A DNA stretch of 8,211 nucleotides from an uncultured Rhodoluna sp. (lineage in GTDB: Bacteria > Actinomycetota > Actinomycetes > Actinomycetales > Microbacteriaceae): positions 1 to 8,211 of the forward strand of contig CALDKR010000077.1 in NCBI GenBank assembly GCA_937898095.1. Reading direction: 5' to 3'. This document shows positions 1-6,345 of this stretch, one piece after another; the first letter of the stretch is position 1; each line of letters starts with the position of its first letter. The notes under the pieces were generated by a model. The model had not been told where the DNA came from. It made no database searches and saw only the letters and a program-made list of their open reading frames with translations. The translations under genes and the position numbers were made by a program.

Positions 1-1091
1 AAACATGATGCCGGGGCAATGTATCCCTGAGATTCAATTTCTTTCCAGGGGGCATCAAAACGCTTCGGGCCAATCAAAGAGAAGACGTCTCCTTCTTTGC
101 CGTCTTCGCGAACCAAAGTCGCAGTCAACCCGAGGCGACGACGAGCCTGCAATTCAGCTGTCATTTTGAAAATCGGGGCCGGAAGCAAGTGCACCTCGTC
201 ATAAACAATCAGACCCCAGTCTTTAGCGTTCAATAGCTCTAGGTGCGCATATTCGTTTTTACGCTTGGTGGTCAAAATTTGATAGGTCGCAATGGTGACT
301 GGCTTGACCTCTTTCATCGACCCGGAATATTCACCGATTTCATCATCAGTGAGCGTGGTTCGACGAATCAGTTCGGCCTTCCACTGTCTGGCTGACACGG
401 TGTTGGTCACCAGAATCAAGGTGTTAGTTTTTGCTACCGACATGGCTGCAGCGCCAACGATGGTTTTTCCGGCGCCACATGGCAAAACCACCACGCCTGA
501 GCCGCCCGCCCAAAACTTGTCAACTGCCTGCGACTGATAGTCGCGAATCTTCCAGGCGCTTTCTTGCAGGCTTATTTCATGCGGCGTGCCCTCGGTGTAG
601 CCAGCGAAGTCTTCAGCAGGCCATCCTAGTTTTAGCAGCTCTTGTTTGACCGCCCCTCGTGCCCAAGGTTGAATTCTGAAGGCATTTTGAGAAATTCGAC
701 CGCCTAGCAGATCGCTAATTTTGCGGTGGTGTCCGGCTTCGGCAAGCACTGCAGCATCGGTCGAATAAAGCTCTAGTTCGCCGTCTTCAGATCTTTGAAT
801 TGCAAGGCGACCATAGCGCCCCATGGTTTCAGTGATGTCTGTTCGCACAGAACTAGGGATCGCAAACTTTGCATATTTGTCTAGAACGCCAAGCACAAAT
901 TCAGAATCGTGACCCGCTGCCCGGGCGTTCCATAGCCCGAGCTTTGTGATGCGATATGTATGAACGTGCTCTGGCGCACGCTCGAGCTCGGCAAAAACTG
1001 CCAAATCATGGCGGGCATCGCTGGCTTGCGGGTGGTCAACTTCGAGCAGTGCAGTTTTGTCACTCTGCACAATTAGCGGGCCCATGGTCAT
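1..1091 (-). CDS. XPB-type DNA repair helicase (SF2), N-terminal two thirds, cut by window edge
   Basis: This is the actinobacterial homologue of the eukaryotic nucleotide-excision-repair helicase XPB, a 3'-5' superfamily 2 DNA translocase. I read 363 residues from ATG at 1091; the C-terminal RecA-like domain lies beyond base 1. The opening GPLIVQSDKT and the block ERAPEHVHTYRIT (about 38-50) match the mycobacterial ERCC3/XPB proteins as I remember them. Helicase motifs in order: RDYQ (183-186), Walker A LPCGAGKT (203-210), motif Ia around LVTN (227-230), DEVH box (298-301), motif III GLTATLV (321-327), then the XPB-type RED triplet (328-330). The N-terminal 170 residues would be the damage-recognition region. 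The second ATG (1085) gives MGPLIV and is an alternative start. The gene begins 9 bases after the helicase-associated protein stops, so they are very likely co-transcribed. No strong ribosome binding site is visible. Confidence 0.95.
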   Translation of the reverse strand, partial: MTMGPLIVQSDKTALLEVDHPQASDARHDLAVFAELERAPEHVHTYRITKLGLWNARAAGHDSEFVLGVLDKYAKFAIPSSVRTDITETMGRYGRLAIQRSEDGELELYSTDAAVLAEAGHHRKISDLLGGRISQNAFRIQPWARGAVKQELLKLGWPAEDFAGYTEGTPHEISLQESAWKIRDYQSQAVDKFWAGGSGVVVLPCGAGKTIVGAAAMSVAKTNTLILVTNTVSARQWKAELIRRTTLTDDEIGEYSGSMKEVKPVTIATYQILTTKRKNEYAHLELLNAKDWGLIVYDEVHLLPAPIFKMTAELQARRRLGLTATLVREDGKEGDVFSLIGPKRFDAPWKEIESQGYIAPASC

Positions 1092-1100
1092 CGTTTAAGC

Positions 1101-2864
1101 CTATGTAATCGAGACGCTAATAATGCTGGCAATCGGCAAAGTTCTCTCGATATCTGCCTTTTTATCTTTTGCGCGCAGGCGCCCGTTGGCAATGCCGACT
1201 GGCTCGAGCGTGAAGGTGATCTGCTCGCCAGAGTTCGTTGCGACCGTCACCAGCACGCGAGCCTTGTTCTTAATTGCAAGTTGAATTTTGCGTTGAATGT
1301 CATCGTCGGCCAACTCGCTGCCAACCTTGGTTTCTTCAGCGCGCATGCGCGCAACATCATCAAGGATTGAATCGGTTTTCACTTGATCGGTCGCTGCAGA
1401 AATTACGCGCAGCGGCGAAATAATTTGACCCTTGGCATCGAGGCGAATTGCCGGGTATCCCGCTTCGCGGAGCCCGAAATACAAGACCTCAGGCTCAAAG
1501 CGACTCGCAACGGATTCATCAATTTCGCGAAATAGTGCGAATGCTTTTAGTTCTGCACTGTTGAGAATTTCGGTCAGCAAAATCGGATCAGCAGAGTCAA
1601 TGCGAGAGCCGCCACCGGCATCTGATGCCCTGACGACGAGTCGACCAAATCGAGCCACCGATTCTCTAATCAGATAGTCAATTGGCTGAGGCAAGTTTGC
1701 CGATGAAAGTTTTTGAAGCAAGTCGCGAATGTCGGCTTCTTTTAGGCCAGTCTCAAGGCCGTGTGTAATGCTGAGCGGAGTTAGGCGATAGGTAGATGCC
1801 ATTCCAATCATTTCAATCTCGGCAAATCTGCGAAGTTCAATTTCTGTCTTGATCGGAAGCGGGCCGGTCGAAATCAGGGTGAGGTCGGCTTGGCAAATCA
1901 AGCGAGCACCTGCGGCCGGCAATACTGCTTCAATTTCAGCCAACGCAGCTTCGATGTCATTGCCGATTGCTTTTGCGAACCACGGCGCGGTGCAGCCAAG
2001 GCTTGAAAGCCCAATCAATGAAGTTAGGGCTTCAAGGGTGGCAATTTTTGAGCCAATTGCCGCATCGGCAAACGGATAAACCGATTCAAAAATCGGCCCA
2101 ATTGGCGCGCAGAGGGCACCAAGTCGGTTGGCTGGCTGATAAAAACTCAAGGCATCAACCAATTCGGCATTCGCCGATTCGCCAACTAAACCAAGCCAGC
2201 ACTCCCATAGGTGCCTAATTTGTTCTTTCGGTTCACTGCCCAGCCAAGTTGGTGCAAATCGGCCAAGCTGCCAGCGACCATCAACCAACGCCATTAGTCC
2301 AGCAATTTTCGCCAAATTAAAAATCTCGCGAGCGTATTCATTTGATTTTTTCAAGTGGTTTGCTAGTCGCTTTATGTCAGGCAGGCCCACGTTGCCTTTG
2401 CCGACCTCGCGAACATAACGCTGCTCTAGATCAAAAACTAATTCGGTGAGCGCCTGCATTGTCTCGAATGCCGCGAGGCCACACTCGCTCGAAATCGTCG
2501 CTTGCGAAGCAGTTGGTTCGTCAACGGGCTTCAGTGCCGGGCGGGCATTTAGCCTTAGGTTGGCAAACGACTCTGCCACCGCGAAAAACAATCCGGTCGA
2601 ATCGGCTAATCCGAGCTTGATTAGTTTGCGATGGGCGTCTTGAGTTGGCTCATCGCCGGCTGCCAGCGCGGCCATTGTCATCGCAAGAGATCGAGGCAGT
2701 GCGCTGATAGCGCTATTTATTGATTTCTGATTTGAAATTGCCTCGGCGAGGTCAAAGAAATCTCTGAGACTGGCGCTGTTGACTGAACGAGCGATAATCA
2801 GCTGCCGAAGCTCTTGATCGGTCAGTTGCCGCAGAGATGCAGCAACCTGAAGCAGTTCACTCAT
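1101..2864 (-). CDS. Helicase-associated protein (XPB/Ssl2-like, Helicase_C_3 type) with WYL-like C-terminus
   Basis: This 587-residue protein is encoded directly before XPB, the arrangement also found in mycobacteria (Rv0862c beside Rv0861c, from memory). It has no Walker motifs, so it is probably not an ATPase. Residues 321-412 carry the family's most recognisable stretch: ICQADLTLISTGPLP, then TYRLTPLSITHGL, then LPQPIDYLI. The N-terminal 310 residues look largely helical and match no family I recognise. The last 70 residues read as a WYL-type barrel: an amphipathic IQLAIKNKARVLV, then GEQITFTLEPVGIANGRL, then RTLPIASI. WYL domains bind nucleic acid or small ligands in other actinobacterial DNA-damage regulators (PafBC), so a role in guiding or sensing DNA for XPB is a reasonable inference, not shown. 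Upstream, GGGGG sits about 4 bases before ATG but lies inside a 5-bp inverted repeat (AATGC/GCATT, 2865-2879). Confidence 0.9.
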   Translation of the reverse strand: MSELLQVAASLRQLTDQELRQLIIARSVNSASLRDFFDLAEAISNQKSINSAISALPRSLAMTMAALAAGDEPTQDAHRKLIKLGLADSTGLFFAVAESFANLRLNARPALKPVDEPTASQATISSECGLAAFETMQALTELVFDLEQRYVREVGKGNVGLPDIKRLANHLKKSNEYAREIFNLAKIAGLMALVDGRWQLGRFAPTWLGSEPKEQIRHLWECWLGLVGESANAELVDALSFYQPANRLGALCAPIGPIFESVYPFADAAIGSKIATLEALTSLIGLSSLGCTAPWFAKAIGNDIEAALAEIEAVLPAAGARLICQADLTLISTGPLPIKTEIELRRFAEIEMIGMASTYRLTPLSITHGLETGLKEADIRDLLQKLSSANLPQPIDYLIRESVARFGRLVVRASDAGGGSRIDSADPILLTEILNSAELKAFALFREIDESVASRFEPEVLYFGLREAGYPAIRLDAKGQIISPLRVISAATDQVKTDSILDDVARMRAEETKVGSELADDDIQRKIQLAIKNKARVLVTVATNSGEQITFTLEPVGIANGRLRAKDKKADIERTLPIASIISVSIT

Positions 2865-2896
2865 AATGCCCCCAGCATTTGATGATTCGCTATGAG

Positions 2897-3160
2897 TTAT
2901 TTGCCTTTTCGGGCTTCTTTAGCGCGACGGCTCATGCTGACAAACAGCAAAACCAAAACCAGGATGAACCCCAGTGGCAGGCCAAGAACCGGAATCTGCC
3001 TGAAGATAACTAAGCCGCCGTTGCTTTCAAACATTTGCGAAATCAGTGTCACCAAAATTGAAATAACCGAGAGTCCAATAACGCCTACGGCCATGTAGGC
3101 AAGGATTTTTTCGAGACGACTCGGGTTTGATTCTGGCTGGTTGTTGCTGTTACTAGGCAT
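2897..3160 (-). CDS. Small two-helix membrane protein, conserved in Microbacteriaceae
   Basis: Read from ATG at 3160 this is 87 residues: a polar N-terminus (MPSNSNNQPESNPSRLEKI), a first hydrophobic helix at about 21-43 (AYMAVGVIGLSVISILVTLI), a short loop, a second helix at about 54-74 (VLGLPLGFILVLVLLFV) and a basic end (SRRAKEARKGK). The basic tail suggests a cytoplasmic C-terminus. A longer reading from 3220 would add 20 residues but would overlap the cold-shock promoter region, and its extra sequence is not protein-like. The 3160 start also sits 6 bases after TATCCT, as in a leaderless transcript. Similar proteins in Microbacteriaceae are, as I recall, sometimes labelled as multidrug ABC transporter ATPases; nothing here supports that name. 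It precedes the helicase-associated gene by 32 bases and probably heads that operon. Function unknown. Confidence 0.8.
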   Translation of the reverse strand: MPSNSNNQPESNPSRLEKILAYMAVGVIGLSVISILVTLISQMFESNGGLVIFRQIPVLGLPLGFILVLVLLFVSMSRRAKEARKGK

Positions 3161-3234
3161 CCTCTTAGGATACCCGAGACAGAATGCCGAACTCGCCTGT
3201 AAAATGAACACTTGTATCAACGAAAGAGGTTCAA
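3161..3234. promoter_or_regulatory. Divergent promoter region between the membrane-protein/XPB operon and the cold-shock gene
   Basis: Rightward: a -10 like TAAAAT (3200-3205), preceded by TG, with a weak -35 GAGACA (3176-3181) at 18-base spacing, and a good ribosome binding site AAAGAGG (3223-3229) five bases before the cold-shock ATG. Leftward: TATCCT on the minus strand (3167-3172) lies six bases before the ATG at 3160, the geometry of a leaderless start, with no convincing -35. These are reading-based assignments only. Confidence 0.5.
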
Positions 3235-3618
3235 ATGCCTACCGGCAAAGTTAAGTTTTTTGATGAAGAAAAAGGTTTCGGTTTCATCGCATCCGATGAA
3301 GGCGACGAGGTTTTTCTTCACATCAGCGCGCTTCCGGCTGGCACCACATCTGTGAAGCCTGGCACTCGCGTTGAGTTCGGCATTGTCGATGGCAAGAAGG
3401 GCGCACAGGCGCTTTCGGTACGCGTTCTAGACGCACCTCCGAGCCTTGCCAAAATGGGCCGCAAACCAGCCGACGAAATGTCAATCATCGTTGAAGACCT
3501 GATTCGCCTGCTTGACACCCTTGGTGGTGGCTTGAAGCGCGGCAAATATCCAGAGTCAAACCACGGTCGCAAAATTGCGCAGTTGTTGCGCAAGCTTGCC
3601 GACGAACTAGACGCCTAG
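3235..3618 (+). CDS. Cold-shock-domain protein with C-terminal extension
   Basis: A 127-residue protein whose first 66 residues are a cold-shock domain, a five-stranded barrel that binds single-stranded RNA or DNA and melts RNA structure. RNP1 is KGFGFI (13-18) and RNP2 is VFLHI (26-30); the start MPTGKVKFFDEEKGFGFI is typical. The remaining 60 residues are an added domain not present in 67-residue CspA proteins: a basic linker (LAKMGRKPADE), a helix SIIVEDLIRLLDTL (83-96), a basic turn GLKRGKYPESNHGRK, and a final helix IAQLLRKLADELDA. Longer cold-shock proteins of this kind are common in actinobacteria (mycobacterial CspB, about 135 residues, from memory). The ribosome binding site AAAGAGG is well placed. 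The DUF3027 gene starts 4 bases after the stop, so the two are probably one operon. Confidence 0.93.
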   Translation: MPTGKVKFFDEEKGFGFIASDEGDEVFLHISALPAGTTSVKPGTRVEFGIVDGKKGAQALSVRVLDAPPSLAKMGRKPADEMSIIVEDLIRLLDTLGGGLKRGKYPESNHGRKIAQLLRKLADELDA

Positions 3619-3622
3619 TTCA

Positions 3623-4198
3623 GTGTCACAGCACAGAGAATTCGCTAAAGCGGCGGCGGTCGAAACCGCGCCTCGCGATGGCGTCGGCGCATTCATTGAT
3701 GCAGTCGATGAGGGCGATTCTGTTTTTACCTATCGCTTCGAAAGCAAGTTAAGGGGCTATCGAGATTGGCGTTGGAACGTTGTGATTTTTGCTCCGGCCG
3801 ATCAGCAGCCAACTGTTTCTGAAGTTCTGTTGATGCCGAGCGAAACCTCTCTAATTGCCCCCGACTGGGTGCCTTGGTCTGAGCGCTTGGCAGACTATCG
3901 CGCTCTGCAAGCCGAGCTCGAAGCGCAAGCCGCGCTTGATGCAGAAGATTCTGATGAAGATGCTGATGAAGATGCCATTGATTCAGATGAAAACGAAGAG
4001 GCGGGCTTCGACGAAGATGTCGAGTCAACCGATGTCGAGGCTAACGAGATCGATGTGGCTAAGAACGATGAAGATTCAACGATTTCTGACACGGATCAGG
4101 CCGATGAGACCGAGAGCGATGCCAACACCGCAGGTAAACGGCCAAAGCGATTGTTCGGCTGGCGAAAGCCTCGGGTAGGCAAAAAGAACAAAAAGTAG
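3623..4198 (+). CDS. DUF3027 family protein with acidic and basic C-terminal tail
   Basis: A 191-residue protein read from GTG at 3623. Residues 1-90 match the DUF3027 family as I know it: HREFAKAAAVE at the start, GYRDWRWNVVIFAPA (45-59), TVSEVLLMP (64-72) and APDWVPWSERL (79-89). Family members are usually longer (about 250 residues or more in mycobacteria) and continue after WVPWSER with further conserved sequence; here that part is replaced by a low-complexity tail, strongly acidic at 107-168 and ending in a basic segment KRPKRLFGWRKPRVGKKNKK (172-191). There is no Shine-Dalgarno sequence before GTG; the cold-shock stop lies 4 bases upstream, so translational coupling is likely. Its last 40 codons plus stop overlap the DUF2530 gene on the other strand. 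Function unknown; the cold-shock partner suggests an RNA-related role, which is inference. Confidence 0.85.
   Translation: MSQHREFAKAAAVETAPRDGVGAFIDAVDEGDSVFTYRFESKLRGYRDWRWNVVIFAPADQQPTVSEVLLMPSETSLIAPDWVPWSERLADYRALQAELEAQAALDAEDSDEDADEDAIDSDENEEAGFDEDVESTDVEANEIDVAKNDEDSTISDTDQADETESDANTAGKRPKRLFGWRKPRVGKKNKK
3951..3974 (+). repeat. 12-base perfect tandem duplication in the acidic tail of the DUF3027 gene
   Basis: The unit CTGATGAAGATG occurs twice in a row (3951-3962, 3963-3974) and keeps the reading frame, adding four Asp/Glu-rich residues. It suggests that the acidic tail has grown by slippage. Confidence 0.9.
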
Positions 4199-4303
4199 CG
4201 CGACTGTCCAGGCTATTGTGCCGACAGTGAAGACCAGCTTGGCGTTTGTTTTCACCGGCTCAGGGTCAGGCTTTCGCTCTGAATCTTTGACATAAAAGCG
4301 CAT
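4076..4303 (-). CDS. DUF2530 family two-helix membrane protein
   Basis: A 75-residue protein with a polar N-terminus (KDSERKPDPEPVKTNAK), a first membrane helix at about 23-43 (LVFTVGTIAWTVALLFVLFA), a short loop with PAEQSLWPFTC, a second helix at about 55-70 (CGVGIALGLIGLI) and a basic end RVRNR. The pattern PVKT followed by a helix, then WPFTCGVGIALGLIGL, fits DUF2530, a short actinobacterial family found beside serC and DUF3027 genes in mycobacteria (Rv0882-Rv0884c, from memory). It starts 4 bases after serC stops, with no Shine-Dalgarno sequence, so it is probably translated by coupling to serC. The last 41 codons, including much of both helices, lie on the complement of the DUF3027 tail in exact codon register. 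Function unknown. Confidence 0.85.
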   Translation of the reverse strand: MRFYVKDSERKPDPEPVKTNAKLVFTVGTIAWTVALLFVLFAYPRLSPAEQSLWPFTCGVGIALGLIGLIRVRNR

Positions 4304-4307
4304 AAAT

Positions 4308-5426
4308 TTAGGCTAACTGGCCAACAACATAATCAATGGCATTAGTTAGGGTTTGAACATCGGCCAGTTCGGTTGCGGTGAAGGTTGCGACTCGAAGCTG
4401 GTTGCGACCCAACTTGCGATAAGGCTCAACATCGACGATTCCGTTTGCGCGCAATGTTTTTGCAATCGCAGCGGCGTCGATTTTCTCATCAAAATCAATG
4501 GTCACAACCACCTGTGATCGGTGCTCTGGGTTGCTGACAAACGGGGTTGCAAATTCGGCGCTATCTGCCCATTTATAAAGGTGGCTCGAAGCCGCCTTGG
4601 TGCGAGCATCGGCCCACGCTAGGCCGCCGTTTGCGTTCATCCAGTCAATTTGCTCGGCCAGCAAAAACAAAGTTGCAATCGCTGGGGTGTTAAGGGTTTG
4701 GTTGAGGCGAGAGTTGTCAATCGCTGTTTTCACGCTCAAAAACTCTGGAATGTAGCGCTCACTGGCGGCAATTTTCTCGGTGCGGGCGATCGCAGCTGGC
4801 GACATTAAGGCGAACCAAAGACCGCCGTCAGATGCAAAGTTTTTTTGTGGAGCGAAGTAGTAGACATCTGTCTCAAGAGGATCGAAATCGATTCCACCGG
4901 CAGCTGAAGTTGCGTCGGTAAAGAAAATCGAGTTTTGGTCTGCGCCAGCAACTCGTCGAACAGGAGTTACGACTCCGGTAGAGGTCTCGTTCTGAGCGTA
5001 AGCATATGAGTCAACGCCTGCTTCGGCTTGCAGCTCTAGTCGCGAGCCTGGGTCACCGTTTATGACAGTCGGTTTTTCGAGCCATGGGTTGGTTAGTGCT
5101 GATGCAAACTTGGCTCCGAATTCACCGTGAACCAAGTTCTGGGCCTTTTTCTCGACCATTGAGAAAGCCGCTGCGTCCCAGAAAGCTGTTGATCCGCCGT
5201 TGCCGAGCACGATTTCATAGCCGTCGGGGTTGTGAAACAGCTCAAGCAAGCCCTCTTGAACGCGCTTAACCAGGTTCTTCACTGGAGCTTGACGGTGTGA
5301 GGTGCCCATGAGTTTCGCGCCTTCGCTGGCAAACGCAGCAATCTGTGCCGGTCTCACTTTTGAAGGGCCGCAACCGAAGCGACCGTCAGATGGCAATAAT
5401 TCACTAGGCAAAACGATTTCAGGCAT
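4308..5426 (-). CDS. serC: Phosphoserine aminotransferase
   Basis: This 372-residue class V aminotransferase converts 3-phosphohydroxypyruvate and glutamate to O-phosphoserine and 2-oxoglutarate, the second step of serine synthesis in the cytoplasm, using pyridoxal phosphate. The family signature near the N-terminus is GCGPSKVR (18-25), followed by MGTSHRQAPV (40-49). NETSTGV (146-152) and DATSAAGG (171-178) line the cofactor pocket, and the Schiff-base lysine is K195 in FAPQKNFASDGG. NQTLNTPA (242-249) is the substrate-side loop. The length and wording match the actinobacterial form rather than the Escherichia coli form. ATG at 5426 is preceded by TAAACT (minus strand, 5433-5438) at six bases, so a leaderless transcript is possible; the nearest AAAGG is 12 bases away, long for a ribosome binding site. 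DUF2530 follows in the same operon. Confidence 0.95.
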   Translation of the reverse strand: MPEIVLPSELLPSDGRFGCGPSKVRPAQIAAFASEGAKLMGTSHRQAPVKNLVKRVQEGLLELFHNPDGYEIVLGNGGSTAFWDAAAFSMVEKKAQNLVHGEFGAKFASALTNPWLEKPTVINGDPGSRLELQAEAGVDSYAYAQNETSTGVVTPVRRVAGADQNSIFFTDATSAAGGIDFDPLETDVYYFAPQKNFASDGGLWFALMSPAAIARTEKIAASERYIPEFLSVKTAIDNSRLNQTLNTPAIATLFLLAEQIDWMNANGGLAWADARTKAASSHLYKWADSAEFATPFVSNPEHRSQVVVTIDFDEKIDAAAIAKTLRANGIVDVEPYRKLGRNQLRVATFTATELADVQTLTNAIDYVVGQLA

Positions 5427-5520
5427 GCCACGAGTTTACCTTTAGGGGTGAATGAAATAGCCCCAAACTCAACAGAGCTGTCTAAGCTCGTATTGTTTGA
5501 AAGCGCGAAAGGAGCAATCG
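5427..5520. promoter_or_regulatory. Divergent control region between serC and the DtxR/IdeR gene
   Basis: The 94 bases hold both promoters. For serC, TAAACT on the minus strand (5433-5438) lies six bases before ATG. For the regulator, a weak TATTGT (5491-5496) is the best -10 I find, without a good -35, and AAAGGAG (5508-5514) is a strong ribosome binding site six bases before GTG. GAGCT-N5-AGCTC (5475-5489) is a short inverted repeat. No copy of the DtxR box (TTAGGTTAG-CTAACCTAA type) is visible, so autoregulation is not supported. Confidence 0.4.
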
Positions 5521-6213
5521 GTGACCGATCTAATTGACACAACCGAGATGTATCTGCGCACGATTCTCGAACTTGAAGAAGAGGGGCACGTTCCGATGCG
5601 CGCTCGCATCGCCGAGCGACTTGGGCAGTCAGGCCCGACAGTCTCGCAAACTTGCGCACGCATGGAGCGAATTGGGCTGCTCACCGTTTCGGGCGATCGT
5701 CACCTTGAACTGACCGCCTCGGGGCGGAAGGCTGCTGTTTCGGTCATGCGAAAGCATCGACTGGCCGAGCGCTTGCTGACTGATGTAATCGGGCTTGATT
5801 GGCAATTTGTTCACGAAGAAGCTTGCCGCTGGGAGCATGTAATCAGCGATCGAGTCGAGCTAAAAATCATTGAGATGATTGGCGACCCAACTGTTTCTCC
5901 ATTCGGAAATCCTATTCCGGGCCTCGAGGAGATAGGCCTCAGCGCCGGCACCAAAGATGGCGAAGAAGTTATTTCAGTGGTCGATTTGCCAAGGGCCATT
6001 GCAAACCAAGAAACATTTTTGCTTAGCCGAATCGGCGAGCACCTGCAAATCGATGTCGAGCTTTTGGCCGAGCTTCACGAGCTTCAGATTTTGCCTAGCC
6101 AAAAAATCAAGTTGGCTTTTGAAGACAAAAGTGTTTTAGTGACTAACGCCGCACTAACTGATGGGCTAAAGCTTGATTTTGACCTTGCAGCACATCTTTT
6201 TGTTCAGGCCTAG
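5521..6213 (+). CDS. ideR: DtxR/IdeR-family metal-dependent transcriptional regulator
   Basis: A 230-residue, three-domain regulator of the DtxR/IdeR type, which binds ferrous iron and then represses iron uptake and activates storage genes. The start is GTG at 5521, with AAAGGAG six bases upstream; an in-frame TTG at 5497 would place that ribosome site inside the gene. With this start the numbering matches DtxR exactly: Met10, Cys102, Glu105 and His106 (primary site) and His79, Glu83 and His98 (ancillary site) are all present, with Glu173 and Gln176 corresponding to the remaining SH3-domain ligands. Recognition-helix sequence QSGPTVSQTCARMER (36-50) and the dimerisation core MRKHRLAERLLTD (76-88) are near identical to DtxR as I remember it. 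The SH3-like C-terminal domain is complete. The ligand set argues for iron sensing rather than a shorter manganese-type MntR. Confidence 0.92.
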   Translation: MTDLIDTTEMYLRTILELEEEGHVPMRARIAERLGQSGPTVSQTCARMERIGLLTVSGDRHLELTASGRKAAVSVMRKHRLAERLLTDVIGLDWQFVHEEACRWEHVISDRVELKIIEMIGDPTVSPFGNPIPGLEEIGLSAGTKDGEEVISVVDLPRAIANQETFLLSRIGEHLQIDVELLAELHELQILPSQKIKLAFEDKSVLVTNAALTDGLKLDFDLAAHLFVQA

Positions 6214-6222
6214 CGGCTATTT

Positions 6223-6271
6223 CAGGTCTGCAGGCTTTCGAGTTCACTTTCTGAACATTGCCTGAGACCTG
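6223..6271. terminator. Nested hairpin between ideR and the NlpC/P60 gene; possible terminator without a T-run
   Basis: CAGGTCT-g-CAGGC (6223-6235) pairs with GCCTGAGACCTG (6260-6271) as 12 base pairs with a single bulged G. Inside the 24-base loop, GTTCA (6242-6246) pairs with TGAAC (6252-6256). No T-tract follows, so Rho-independent termination is uncertain. It lies ten bases after the ideR stop and before the next promoter. Confidence 0.45.
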
Positions 6272-6292
6272 CCTCAATCGACCAAACAAAAG

Positions 6293-6321
6293 GTGACTCA
6301 ATTGCGTTCCTGGGCTAAAAT
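6293..6321 (+). promoter_or_regulatory. Candidate promoter of the NlpC/P60 gene
   Basis: GTGACT (6293-6298, four of six to TTGACA), a 17-base spacer, then TAAAAT (6316-6321, five of six to TATAAT). Transcription would start near 6328, leaving a leader of about 18 bases that contains the ribosome binding site GGAGG (6331-6335). Confidence 0.6.
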
Positions 6322-6345
6322 CAAAGCCTTGGAGGTTCAACACAT

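Noticed and set aside
3895..4092. Serine-rich reading frame on the minus strand inside the DUF3027 gene
   Set aside because: It is the complement of Asp/Glu codons in the acidic tail, has no family resemblance, and unlike DUF2530 has no ribosome site or operon partner.
4307..4325. TTTAGGCTAACT at the serC stop resembles a DtxR/IdeR box
   Set aside because: Only about 12 of 19 positions match, it overlaps the serC stop and the DUF2530 start within an operon, and chance matches to this AT-rich core are likely.
5475..5489. GAGCT-N5-AGCTC inverted repeat before ideR as an operator
   Set aside because: A 5-bp arm is expected by chance in a window of this size and it resembles no known box.
5497..5520. 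Longer IdeR start at TTG 5497
   Set aside because: It would place the strong AAAGGAG site inside the gene and shift all metal ligands out of DtxR numbering.
6214..6345. c-di-AMP (ydaO-type) riboswitch before the NlpC/P60 gene, as known for such peptidases in actinobacteria
   Set aside because: I do not see the conserved ydaO sequence blocks, and the best promoter leaves only about 18 bases of leader.
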